DNA from: DMER64 sp964600385
GTDB lineage: Bacteria; Bacteroidota; Bacteroidia; Bacteroidales; UBA932
Reading direction: 5' to 3'
NCBI GenBank assembly: GCA_964600385.1
Contig: CAZRJC010000014.1
Span: 1-49,986 of the forward strand
DNA: 49,986 nucleotides
In this document: in pieces, positions 32,608 through 41,535 of the stretch
Numbering within the stretch: position 1 is the first letter of the stretch
How the letters are laid out: the number at the start of each line of letters is the position of its first letter
Translations under genes and position numbers: made by a program
Notes under the pieces: model-generated
The model's input: only the letters and a program-made list of their open reading frames with translations
Databases searched by the model: none
Told to the model about the DNA's origin: nothing

Positions 32608-33850
32608 AAATATCAGACAGCTGGTCCAGGTTCAGGAAACTTCTTCTTCCGGGAATGTGACCTTCAGGGCCGGGGAGCAGATGAGCCTGCTGCCCTGTGT
32701 GGAGGACGCCTGGTTATTCATAGAAGATGACCGGATTGCCGGCTTTGGTCCCATGTCGCAGTCGCCCTACTCAGAACAGGTCCCGGTGGGAACCCAAATT
32801 ATTGATGCCTCGGGTTGTCTGGTCTTTCCTTCATTTTGCGATTGCCATACCCACCTTGTCTATGCCGGAAGCAGGGAAAGGGAATTCATGGATAAAATAA
32901 GAGGCCTCTCTTATGAAGAGATTGCTGCCAGGGGAGGTGGTATTCTCAATTCTTCCAAATTGCTGCAATCCGTTTCTGAAAATGAGCTGTTTGAAGAAAC
33001 ATTACCCCGGGTCCGGGAACTTATTGGTTTCGGCACCGGGGCAGTGGAGATAAAAAGCGGCTACGGACTTACTTTGCGGGATGAACTGAAAATGTTGAGG
33101 GTAATTCGCCGGATTGCAGAAGAAACCCCGTTGCGGGTGAAGTCTACTTTTCTGGGAGCCCATGCGGTACCGGCTGAATACAAGGGCCGTAAAGAGGCTT
33201 ATGTAGATTTGATAATCAACGAGATGATACCTGCCATTGCCTCCGAGAAACTGGCCGAATACATTGATGTATTCTGTGAAAGAGGCTTTTTTTCAGTAGA
33301 TGATACCCGGCGTATCTTTGATGCCGGTTTAAGGCATGGGTTACGTCCCAAAGTACATGCCAATCAGATGGATTTTTCAGGCGGGGTACAAACCGGTGTC
33401 GAATATGGGGCTATCTCGGTGGATCATCTGGAACACACGGGTCCTGCAGAGTGGAAAGCACTGGCCCAATCGGACACCATGCCGGTCCTGCTACCCGGAG
33501 CCACTTTTTTCCTTGAAATGCAATACGCCTCTGCAAGAGAAATGATTGCCCATGGACTGCCTGTTGTTTTGGCCTCGAATTATAATCCCGGCTCATGTCC
33601 TGCAGGCAATATGCAGTTTATGATGACTCTTGCCTGTCTGAAAATGAAGATGACACTGGAAGAGGCAATCAATGCAGCTACGCTCAACGGAGCCTGTGCC
33701 ATGGATCTGAGCCATGATTACGGTTCCGTTACAGTGGGAAAAACAGCCAATCTTTTCATAACAAAGCCAATGCCTTCGTATGAATACTTTGCCTACGCTT
33801 TTACAAGCCCGCTGGTACAAACAGTAATTCTTAACGGTAAAATACAATAG
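32588..33850 (+). CDS. hutI: Imidazolonepropionase
   Basis: 420 aa when begun at ATG 32588 (MSYILIENIRQL). The longer frame from 32420 would lie wholly within hutH and is rejected. Amidohydrolase motifs: CDCHTHLVYAG (first His pair), TFLGAHAVP, VHANQMDFSGG and VDHLEHTG, giving the metal-binding set. It hydrolyses imidazolone-5-propionate to N-formimino-L-glutamate. Translation is coupled to hutH by the 20-nt overlap, and the MBL gene starts 2 nt after its stop. Confidence 0.95.
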   Translation: MSYILIENIRQLVQVQETSSSGNVTFRAGEQMSLLPCVEDAWLFIEDDRIAGFGPMSQSPYSEQVPVGTQIIDASGCLVFPSFCDCHTHLVYAGSREREFMDKIRGLSYEEIAARGGGILNSSKLLQSVSENELFEETLPRVRELIGFGTGAVEIKSGYGLTLRDELKMLRVIRRIAEETPLRVKSTFLGAHAVPAEYKGRKEAYVDLIINEMIPAIASEKLAEYIDVFCERGFFSVDDTRRIFDAGLRHGLRPKVHANQMDFSGGVQTGVEYGAISVDHLEHTGPAEWKALAQSDTMPVLLPGATFFLEMQYASAREMIAHGLPVVLASNYNPGSCPAGNMQFMMTLACLKMKMTLEEAINAATLNGACAMDLSHDYGSVTVGKTANLFITKPMPSYEYFAYAFTSPLVQTVILNGKIQ

Positions 33851-33852
33851 CC

Positions 33853-34512
33853 ATGATTTTTTTACATGCACAACAATTTGCCACGCTGCTGGGATTATTG
33901 ACCATTGTTCCCACAGGTCACGGAGCCGTTTATTTCAATATAAACAATCTGGTTATCTATGTCGATCCTTACTCCGTTTCCACAGATTATTCGGGTTACC
34001 CGAAAGCAGACATAATTTTCTTCACTCATGATCATTACGATCATTACGACCAAAAAGCCCTCAAGCATATTATTAAAGACAGTACTGTATTTGCAGGTCC
34101 CCAATGCATGGAAAAACATCTTAAGCTCATCCATACATTCGGACAGACAGACAGTTTTGAATGGCAGGGTATTTCGGTGCAGACTGTTCCTTCCTATAAT
34201 ATAATCAACAAACGTCCGGACGGGACGCACTTCCATCCCAGGGGTTTTGGGGTCGGGTATATATTTACGTTTGGGGACAAGAGGGTATATATTTCCGGTG
34301 ACACGGAACTTATTCCTGAAATGAAGGAACTGGGCCCGATAGATGTTGCCATGCTGGCTAAGAATATCCCGTATACCATGACCGATGAGCAGTTCATTCA
34401 AGCAGTAAAAATTATTGGCGCACCCATCGTCTATCCGGTGCATTACAGTGAATTGGACCGGAAAGCGCTCGAGAAAGCAGTGGGTCCCGGTGTGAAACTT
34501 ATTTATGAATAA
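33853..34512 (+). CDS. MBL-fold metal-dependent hydrolase in the hut operon
   Basis: 219 aa. Metallo-beta-lactamase motif THDHYDHYD (HxHxDH), later Asp in ISGDTE and His in PVHYSE complete the two-metal site, as in UlaG/UPF0173-like hydrolases. It begins 2 nt after hutI and overlaps FTCD by 8 nt, so it belongs to the operon. No such step is part of the standard pathway. It could hydrolyse a side product such as a lactam or formyl compound; this is open. The N-terminal MIFLHAQQFATLLG is only weakly hydrophobic, so a cytoplasmic place is likely. Confidence 0.85.
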   Translation: MIFLHAQQFATLLGLLTIVPTGHGAVYFNINNLVIYVDPYSVSTDYSGYPKADIIFFTHDHYDHYDQKALKHIIKDSTVFAGPQCMEKHLKLIHTFGQTDSFEWQGISVQTVPSYNIINKRPDGTHFHPRGFGVGYIFTFGDKRVYISGDTELIPEMKELGPIDVAMLAKNIPYTMTDEQFIQAVKIIGAPIVYPVHYSELDRKALEKAVGPGVKLIYE

Positions 34513-36184
34513 TCAAATGAATACCAGACTTATTGAATGTGTTCCCAATTTTTCCGAGGGGAGAGACAAACAGGTTATCGACACTATTACCTCGGCCATA
34601 AGTTCCGTTGAAGGCGTAAAACTGTTGAATGTAGATCCGGGCGCTGCTACCAACAGAACAGTGGTAACGTTTGTGGGGAGCCCCGAGGCGGTTGTCGAAG
34701 CCGCTTTCCGTGCCATCCGCACGGCAGCCTCGGTGATTGACATGCGTATACACCATGGAGAGCATCCGCGGATTGGAGCTACCGATGTGTGTCCTTTGAT
34801 TCCAGTTTCCGGTGTCACAATGGAAGAGACCGTTGAATATGCCCGCAGCCTGGCCCGCCGGGTGGGTGAGGAGTTGGGAATCCCCGTATATTGTTACGAA
34901 AAAGCTGCGCTGAGCGAAATCCGCAGTAACCTGGCCGTATGCCGTGCAGGAGAATACGAAGGTCTGGCTAAGAAGCTCCGGAGTCCTTTATGGAAGCCCG
35001 ATTTTGGTCCCGATGATTTTTCAGAAAATGTGGCTAAAACCGGTCTTACTGTAATTGGTGCCCGTGATTTTCTGGTGGCTGCAAACTTTAATCTGAATAC
35101 AACTTCGGTACGCCGTGCCAATGCCATTGCGTTTGATGTGCGTGAAAAGGGCCGTAAGGTGATCGTGGACGGGCAGGAGGTTGTGCAGCCCGGCAGTCTG
35201 AAAAGCTGTAAAGCAATTGGATGGTTCATAGAAGAATATGGTTTTGCACAGGTTTCAATGAACCTGACCGACATAAGCGTTACACCTCTTCATGTGGCTT
35301 TTGACGAGGTTTGTGCCAGGGCAACAGCACGCGGCATGCGTGTCACCGGTACAGAACTGGTGGGCCTTGTTCCCAAACGCACACTCCTTGAAGCCGGCCG
35401 CTATTTCCTTCACAAACAGCACAGATCTTTGGGTTTGCCGGAAGAAGAAATCATTGCCACAGCCATAAGGAGTATGGGTTTGAACGAGTTAAGCCCTTTC
35501 AATCCACGCGAAAAAGTGCTGGAATACCTCCTGGAAGACGAGGCTCCGAATAAGAAAAAACTGATTTCCCTTTCATGCCGGTCGTTTGCCCATGAAACGG
35601 CCAGTGAGTCACCGGCTCCGGGCGGAGGTTCCGTCTCGGCTTATATGGGAGCTCTGGCGGCTTCACTGGGCACTATGGTAGCGAACCTCTCTTCGCACAA
35701 AAAAGGCTGGGATGAGCGTTGGGAATTCTTCTCGGACTGGGCCGAAAAAGGACAGGCACTCGTATCGGAACTGCTCTTTCTGGTAGATGAGGATACCGCA
35801 TCGTTCAACAGGATCATGGATGCATTCTCGTTACCAAAAAGCAACGAAGAGGAAAAGGCTGCACGGTCTGCTGCCATTCAGGAAGCCACTTTATATGCCA
35901 CGCGCGTACCTCTGCAAACAATGTCTGCTGCCTGTAAGTGCTTTGATATTGCCGATGCCATGGTACAGGAAGGTAATCCCAATTCTGTGAGCGATGCCGG
36001 AGTGGGTGCCCTTGCGGCCCTTGCGGCGGTAAAAGGAGCCTATCTGAATGTGCGCATCAACGCGGCAGGTCTGAAAGATAAAACGGTGGCGGCATCTTTA
36101 TCAGGGAAAGCCGAAGAACTGCTGAAAGAAGCGGTAGAGAAAGAAATGAATATCTGGAAACAAGTTAATGAGAAAATAGCATGA
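34505..36184 (+). CDS. ftcD: Glutamate formimidoyltransferase / formimidoyl-THF cyclodeaminase (FTCD)
   Basis: 559 aa (545-560 aa is normal for the bifunctional form). A start at ATG 34517 (MNTRLIECVPNFSEGR) is an alternative. Residues about 5-330 are the formiminotransferase with VECVPNFSEGR-like opening and HHGEHPRIGATDVCP. Residues about 350-559 are the cyclodeaminase with ESPAPGGGSVSAYMGALAASL. It passes the formimino group from formiminoglutamate to tetrahydrofolate, and releases ammonia to give methenyl-THF. It overlaps the MBL gene by 8 nt and the nitroreductase gene by 4 nt. Confidence 0.95.
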   Translation: MNNQMNTRLIECVPNFSEGRDKQVIDTITSAISSVEGVKLLNVDPGAATNRTVVTFVGSPEAVVEAAFRAIRTAASVIDMRIHHGEHPRIGATDVCPLIPVSGVTMEETVEYARSLARRVGEELGIPVYCYEKAALSEIRSNLAVCRAGEYEGLAKKLRSPLWKPDFGPDDFSENVAKTGLTVIGARDFLVAANFNLNTTSVRRANAIAFDVREKGRKVIVDGQEVVQPGSLKSCKAIGWFIEEYGFAQVSMNLTDISVTPLHVAFDEVCARATARGMRVTGTELVGLVPKRTLLEAGRYFLHKQHRSLGLPEEEIIATAIRSMGLNELSPFNPREKVLEYLLEDEAPNKKKLISLSCRSFAHETASESPAPGGGSVSAYMGALAASLGTMVANLSSHKKGWDERWEFFSDWAEKGQALVSELLFLVDEDTASFNRIMDAFSLPKSNEEEKAARSAAIQEATLYATRVPLQTMSAACKCFDIADAMVQEGNPNSVSDAGVGALAALAAVKGAYLNVRINAAGLKDKTVAASLSGKAEELLKEAVEKEMNIWKQVNEKIA

Positions 36185-36801
36185 AAAGTTATCTTTTATT
36201 AGTTGTGTTCCTTCTTATGGGACAGTTGGCTGCATCACAGGACAAACCACTTCCCGCTCCGCGTACAGAAGGAGGCATGCCCCTTATGGAAGCCTTGAAA
36301 AACAGAAAATCGGTGCGTGAAATGTCTGCGAAAATGCTTTCGGACCAGCAGTTGGCCGATCTGTTATGGGCAGCAAACGGTGTGAACCGTCCGGACGGCC
36401 GCCGTACAGCTCCCTCGGCCATGAATTGCCGGGAAATAGAGATCTATGTTTATACGGCCGGGGATATCTGGTTGTACCTGCCTGAACAAAACAGCCTGAA
36501 ACATGTTCTGAGTGGTGACTTCAGGTCAGAGACCGCGATGCAGGACTTTGCCAAAGAAGCGCCTGTACTGCTTGTTTTTGTTTCAAACTACGAAAAAATG
36601 GCCAGGATGAACGAACAACAGAGAAGTTTCTTTGAAGCAACCGACGTAGGTTATGTCAGCCAGAACGTATATCTCTATTGTGCCCAGGAAGGACTGAATA
36701 CGGTTGTGATGGCCTATATCAGGCAAGAGAACATACAAAAACGCCTGGGCATAACTAATGGCAGAGCATTACTGGCCCAGGCGGTAGGTTACGCAAAATA
36801 G
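36181..36801 (+). CDS. Exported nitroreductase/SagB-like oxidoreductase
   Basis: 206 aa with a signal peptide (residues 1-20, LAASQ). The nitroreductase-type FMN pattern appears as LKNRKSVREMS at the front, LADLLWAANGVNRPDGRRTAPSAMNCREIEIYVY in the middle and GLNTVVMAYI near the end. It closely resembles periplasmic SagB-type nitroreductases of Bacteroidota. An ATGA overlap with FTCD ties it to the hut operon. It ends one base before the stop of the convergent SDR gene. Its link to histidine breakdown is unexplained. Confidence 0.85.
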   Translation: MKSYLLLVVFLLMGQLAASQDKPLPAPRTEGGMPLMEALKNRKSVREMSAKMLSDQQLADLLWAANGVNRPDGRRTAPSAMNCREIEIYVYTAGDIWLYLPEQNSLKHVLSGDFRSETAMQDFAKEAPVLLVFVSNYEKMARMNEQQRSFFEATDVGYVSQNVYLYCAQEGLNTVVMAYIRQENIQKRLGITNGRALLAQAVGYAK

Positions 36802-36802
36802 A

Positions 36803-37618
36803 CTATACGCCGCTGAAAGAACTGAATCCTCCGTCTATAGGAAGAATGGTTCCGGTAATAAAACTGGCAGCATCTGAACAAAGGAACTGAACGGCTCCGT
36901 TCAATTCCGTAATGTCTCCAAAACGTTTCATGGGCGTTTTGGCAAGGACTTTCTGGCTTCTTTCAGTCAGGCTGCCGTCGGGATTGATGAGAATGGCCCG
37001 GTTCTGGTCACCAATAAAGAAGCCGGGGGCAATAGCATTCACGCGAATCCCTTCTCCGAACTTCAGAGCCATTTCCATGGCCATCCATTGTGTAAAGCTT
37101 ATGATGCCCGTCTTGGCCACCGAATAGCCGGGAACACGTGTGATGGCGGCATAGGCTGCCATGGAAGAAATGTTAATGATAGATCCTTTGCCCTGTTTTG
37201 CCATGACTTTGGCAAAAACAAGCGAAGGATAGACGGTCCCGTTGAGGTTCAGGTTAGTCACTTTTTCCCAGTCCTCTATCTTCATGTCAAAAACAGTCTG
37301 ATCTGTTGTGAGTGTGGCTCCGGGGAGGTTGCCTCCGGCTACATTAATGAGAATATCTATCCGGCCCCATGTTTCAACTATTTGTTGCGACACTTTTTCC
37401 AGGCTTTCAACGTCCAGTACATTTCCAATGAATCCTATGGCATCGCCGCCCAGGCCCCTGAGTTCTTCCACTATCAGATCCAGCTGCTCCTGCCGGATAT
37501 CCATGGCTACCACCCGGGCTCCTTCTTTAATGAAATGTCTTGCCATACTGCCACCCAAAACGCCGCCTGCACCTGTAATTACGGCTACCTTGCCTTTGAT
37601 GCTGAAATTTGTTTCCAT
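36803..37618 (-). CDS. uxuB: SDR-family D-mannonate oxidoreductase (fructuronate reductase)
   Basis: 271 aa. The Rossmann glycine motif is TGAGGVLGG, and the catalytic Ser and YxxxK appear in SSMAAYAA and YSVAK. It belongs to the SDR type of mannonate oxidoreductase (Bacillus YjmF-like), not the long-chain UxuB of E. coli. It reduces D-fructuronate to D-mannonate with NADH. The mannonate dehydratase gene directly upstream gives the functional call. A general SDR would be the alternative without that context. Confidence 0.85.
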   Translation of the reverse strand: METNFSIKGKVAVITGAGGVLGGSMARHFIKEGARVVAMDIRQEQLDLIVEELRGLGGDAIGFIGNVLDVESLEKVSQQIVETWGRIDILINVAGGNLPGATLTTDQTVFDMKIEDWEKVTNLNLNGTVYPSLVFAKVMAKQGKGSIINISSMAAYAAITRVPGYSVAKTGIISFTQWMAMEMALKFGEGIRVNAIAPGFFIGDQNRAILINPDGSLTERSQKVLAKTPMKRFGDITELNGAVQFLCSDAASFITGTILPIDGGFSSFSGV

Positions 37619-37638
37619 ACTATACTTTTAGTTTTTGT

Positions 37639-38841
37639 TTATATGCAATAATGACGTACTGCGGCCATAGCTCCCGATAGTTCGGCCAGGGCTTTCATTC
37701 TTCCGTAAAATGAATATCCCGGATTATATATGTTGTGTTCAATGTCAGACAGAATGAGCGGTCCGTGGTCCGGGCGCATGGGAATCAGGAAATCTTTCAT
37801 GCCTGCTTTTTTTCTGCGTTCCTGTTCCAGTTCAAAAATGCGGATTACCTCAAGCAGGTTGGCTCTTCCGGCCATGTGACCGGCCTCGGTGAAATTACGA
37901 TCCGAATCCACCTCTGTACTGCGAAGGTGCACAAAGTGAGTCCGTTCCGCATAATGCCGCGCCAGTTCAGGGACATCATTGTGAATCCCGGAACTCAGCG
38001 ATCCTGCACAGAAGGTTAGTCCATTCTCGTGGATGTCAACCGCTTTCAAAAGCCAGTCAATATCCTCCCTGCCGGTAACAATACGGGGCAAGCCCAGGAC
38101 GGGGAAAGGAGGATCGTCGGGGTGGATGCACAGATTCACTCCGTATTCATGGGCAACCGGAGCAACGGCACTCATGAAATAGCGGAAATTCTCCCGGAGC
38201 CGGTCCTTGTCTATGCCTTCATAACGAGCCAGCAATTTTTTAAACAGAGCCACAGGCTGTTTGTCTTTTTCGGTGATATTACCGTTTACAAATCCCTGTG
38301 TTTTGACAATTATGTTATTAACCAGCTCATTTTTTTCTTCCGGGGTGATGGTACTCCGTATCTGCTCAACCTGTTCCATAACATCGGCGGAATAATCATT
38401 CCGTGCTCCTTCGCGTTCCAGGATATAACAGTCAAAGTAGGCGAATCTTGCATAATTGAAGAAAAGGGAGCGTGAACCGTCGCTGTTTTCCTTATACAGA
38501 TCGGTTCTGATCCAATCTATTACCGGCATGAAATTATAGCATACGGTATGCACTCCCGCTTTGCCCAGATTGGCCAGTGAAGTTCTGTAATTGTCTATAA
38601 GCCGGTCCCTGCCGGATTCTCCCATTTTTATATCTTCGGTGACAGGCAGACTTTCGACGACCGACCACCGTAAACCGCGTTCCCCGATGTGATTTTTCAG
38701 GTCTTCAATCATTCCCTGTGTCCATATTTCCCCGTTGGGAACGGCATGCAGGGCAGTAACAATTCCTTCCACACCAATTTGTTTCAGCCAATTCAATTGA
38801 ATGGGGTCTCCGGGACCGAACCATCTCCATGTTTTTTCCAT
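37639..38841 (-). CDS. uxuA: Mannonate dehydratase
   Basis: 400 aa, the usual size. UxuA signatures: MEKTWRWFGPGDPI, LCIHPDDPPFP, FCAGSLSSG, FVHLRSTEVD and MRPDHGPL with the His/Asp/Cys metal ligands. It turns D-mannonate into 2-keto-3-deoxygluconate. It precedes the SDR by 20 nt. A TATCTTTG -7 element (38883-38890) lies upstream. The pair is divergent from the GH3-GH8-GH115 genes, fitting removal of glucuronate released by GH115. The uronate isomerase UxaC is not in the window. Confidence 0.95.
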   Translation of the reverse strand: MEKTWRWFGPGDPIQLNWLKQIGVEGIVTALHAVPNGEIWTQGMIEDLKNHIGERGLRWSVVESLPVTEDIKMGESGRDRLIDNYRTSLANLGKAGVHTVCYNFMPVIDWIRTDLYKENSDGSRSLFFNYARFAYFDCYILEREGARNDYSADVMEQVEQIRSTITPEEKNELVNNIIVKTQGFVNGNITEKDKQPVALFKKLLARYEGIDKDRLRENFRYFMSAVAPVAHEYGVNLCIHPDDPPFPVLGLPRIVTGREDIDWLLKAVDIHENGLTFCAGSLSSGIHNDVPELARHYAERTHFVHLRSTEVDSDRNFTEAGHMAGRANLLEVIRIFELEQERRKKAGMKDFLIPMRPDHGPLILSDIEHNIYNPGYSFYGRMKALAELSGAMAAVRHYCI

Positions 38842-38882
38842 AAATATTGTTCTTTAATACGACAGACTGTATGGTTTACGAA

Positions 38883-38912
38883 CAAAGATACTGATAATAC
38901 TTGCTATATTCG
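38883..38912. promoter_or_regulatory. Divergent promoters uxuA / GH3
   Basis: A minus TATCTTTG (38883-38890) and a plus TATATTCG (38905-38912, one mismatch to TAnnTTTG) lie 14 nt apart and face away. A common regulator bound between them could control both the uronate and the xylosidase genes. Confidence 0.45.
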
Positions 38913-38931
38913 CCATTATAAACTATCTGAA

Positions 38932-41526
38932 ATGTTTCATCAAAGATCTATCCTTTTATTTTTATTGTGTATGTGGTTTAGTCTTCCGGGTTGCAAGCCG
39001 GCCTATCTAAACGAAAAATTAACCTTCGAAGAACGGGCCGCCGATCTTGTTTCCCGAATGACGCTGGAGGAGAAAGTGTCTCAGATGTCACACGAATCTG
39101 AGGCCATAGAAAGATTGGGCGTGCCGGAATACAACTGGTGGAATGAATGCCTGCACGGAGTTGCTCGCGCCGGTCATGCCACCGTCTTTCCCCAGGCCAT
39201 TGGAATGGCCGCCATGTGGGATGACGATATGATGTACCGGGTTGCAACGGTTGTAAGCGATGAAGCCCGTGCAAAACATCATGATTTCCTGAGACAGGGG
39301 AAACGTGGCATTTACCAGGGATTGACATTCTGGACGCCCAATATCAACATTTTCCGTGATCCCAGATGGGGACGCGGCATGGAAACCTACGGCGAGGATC
39401 CTTATCTGACCGGGGAGCTTGGTGTGGGTTTCATAAAGGGACTGCAGGGAGACGATCCCAAATACCTTAAGCTGGTAGCCACAGCCAAACATTTTGCGGT
39501 ACACAGCGGCCCCGAGTCAACACGGCACAGTGCCAATGTACAGCCGTCATTGCGGGATTTTTATGAAACGTACACCCCTCATTTTAAAAAAGCGGTTCAG
39601 GAAGGCGGAGTCTGGTCTGTCATGGGAGCCTATCAGCGATTGTGGGGAGAACCATGCTGCGGAAGTTTTTTCCTTGGATCCCTGCTCAGGGAGAAATGGG
39701 GCTTTAACGGTTATATAGTATCGGATTGCTGGGCAATCAAAGATTTCTACGATAAAGGAATGCATGAAATTGTTGAGACGCCGGAAGAGGCTGCCGCAAT
39801 GGCCGTTAAATCGGGTACCGATCTGAATTGCGGGGTATCATTCCCTCATCTGACCGAATCGGTGCGTCAGGGGCTTATTACAGAAGGAGCAATCGATACG
39901 GCCGTACAACGGCTCATGCTGGCCCGGTTTAAACTGGGCATGTTCGACAATCCCAAACATGTTCCATACAGTAAGATTCCCATAGACATAGTAGAAAGTG
40001 AAAAGCATGTGGCGCTGGCTCTCGAGGCGGCGCGGGAATCCATGGTGCTGCTGGAAAACAATGGGATCCTCCCGTTTTCCAAAGAGGTAAAGAATGTAGC
40101 TGTTATCGGGCCGAATGCCGATGACACTGATATTCTGCTTGGAAATTATAACGGGTATTCACGCAATCCCATAACACCTCTTAAGGGGATCATGGAAAAA
40201 TTGCCCGGAGCCCGTGTCACTTATGCGCAGGGATGCGCACTGGCCGAGGGTCTGCCGTTTTTTACAGCGGTGCCTTCCAGTGTTTTGTTCACAGATAATA
40301 CCATGTCCCAAAACGGTCTGTCTGCCAAATATTACAACAACCAGGAATGGGCGGGCGATCCCGTGCATAGCACGACAGACACTATAGTGGACTTTATCTG
40401 GTGGAATGAAGCTCCTTTCTCCGACCTGGATCCTGCACATTTTTCTGTTGAATGGAACGGCGTTATTTGTGTGACCGAATCGGGAAACTATGCTCTGGGA
40501 ACTGAATCTTCACCAAGATTCTCTCTCGTCCTTGACGGGAAAAAACTTTTTGAAAGAGAGCAGGATCATCATCCCGGCAGGGTCTACGAATATGTATATC
40601 TCGAGGCCGGAAAACCATACCCGATATCGCTGAGGTATTACCAGACAGGAATCGAATACGCCATTATGCGGTTATTGTGGGATGCTCCCGACCATCAGCT
40701 TAAAGAGGAAGCCATAAAGATTGCCTCTGCCAGCGATCTGGTGATCCTGTGCATGGGCCTGAGCCCGCAACTCGAAGGAGAAGAAATGAAGGTTAAAGTC
40801 AAAGGATTCAAAGGCGGAGACCGTGAAGATATACAACTGCCGGCCACTCAGGTAGAATTGATAAAAGCCATTGGCAGGCTGAATAAGCCAGTGGTTCTTG
40901 TCCTGCTCAACGGAAGCGCTGTAAGTTTCGATAACGAAATCAAAAACCTTCCGGCAATTCTTGAAGCCTGGTATCCGGGGCAACAGGGTGGTACTGCCAT
41001 TGCCGACATAATTTTTGGCGATTACAATCCCGGCGGCAAATTGCCTGTTACTTTCTATAAGTCCATTGACCAGATCCCGGCTTTTGATAATTATGACATG
41101 CAGGGTAAAACTTACCGTTTTTTCAGGGACACACCTCTTTATCCTTTCGGATACGGATTGAGCTATACTCAATTTTCCTATAGAATTACTGAACTGCCAG
41201 AAAGCGTTCCCTGCGGCATCCCTGTCGACCTGACCGTTGAGGTAACCAATACCGGGGTTATGGAAGGCGATGAAGTAATACAGTTATACGTTTCATTACC
41301 CGATGCGTCTTTCCCCGTTCCTATTAAATCTCTGCAGGGTTTCCAACGCATACACCTTAAGCCGGGAGAAAGCCGGCAGGTACGCTTTACTCTTGTCCCG
41401 GAACAAATGGCTTCGCTGGACGATAACCAGGTATGGGTTGTAGAGCCGGGTGAATTGCTCCTGGAAATCGGAGGAACAGTCCACAGTGTTCAACTTGTTG
41501 GAGATAATGTTTTTATACCTAATTGA
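38932..41526 (+). CDS. GH3 beta-xylosidase-like lipoprotein with inserted PA14 domain
   Basis: 864 aa from the ATG at 38932; the frame open from 38689 runs over the uxuA gene and both promoters, so it is rejected. Lipobox LPGC (Cys21). The GH3 barrel carries nucleophile Asp265 in VSDCWAI, a form seen in beta-xylosidases. A PA14 carbohydrate-binding domain (about 455-590) interrupts the second GH3 domain, and LSPQLEGEEM holds the probable acid/base Glu. A fibronectin-III-like domain closes the protein. It removes xylose from xylo-oligosaccharides in the periplasm. Confidence 0.92.
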   Translation: MFHQRSILLFLLCMWFSLPGCKPAYLNEKLTFEERAADLVSRMTLEEKVSQMSHESEAIERLGVPEYNWWNECLHGVARAGHATVFPQAIGMAAMWDDDMMYRVATVVSDEARAKHHDFLRQGKRGIYQGLTFWTPNINIFRDPRWGRGMETYGEDPYLTGELGVGFIKGLQGDDPKYLKLVATAKHFAVHSGPESTRHSANVQPSLRDFYETYTPHFKKAVQEGGVWSVMGAYQRLWGEPCCGSFFLGSLLREKWGFNGYIVSDCWAIKDFYDKGMHEIVETPEEAAAMAVKSGTDLNCGVSFPHLTESVRQGLITEGAIDTAVQRLMLARFKLGMFDNPKHVPYSKIPIDIVESEKHVALALEAARESMVLLENNGILPFSKEVKNVAVIGPNADDTDILLGNYNGYSRNPITPLKGIMEKLPGARVTYAQGCALAEGLPFFTAVPSSVLFTDNTMSQNGLSAKYYNNQEWAGDPVHSTTDTIVDFIWWNEAPFSDLDPAHFSVEWNGVICVTESGNYALGTESSPRFSLVLDGKKLFEREQDHHPGRVYEYVYLEAGKPYPISLRYYQTGIEYAIMRLLWDAPDHQLKEEAIKIASASDLVILCMGLSPQLEGEEMKVKVKGFKGGDREDIQLPATQVELIKAIGRLNKPVVLVLLNGSAVSFDNEIKNLPAILEAWYPGQQGGTAIADIIFGDYNPGGKLPVTFYKSIDQIPAFDNYDMQGKTYRFFRDTPLYPFGYGLSYTQFSYRITELPESVPCGIPVDLTVEVTNTGVMEGDEVIQLYVSLPDASFPVPIKSLQGFQRIHLKPGESRQVRFTLVPEQMASLDDNQVWVVEPGELLLEIGGTVHSVQLVGDNVFIPN

Positions 41527-41535
41527 TATTAAGAT

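Noticed and set aside
38689..38931. N-terminal extension of the GH3 gene
   Set aside because: The frame stays open upstream but overlaps uxuA and both promoters. The lipoprotein signal begins at the ATG at 38932.
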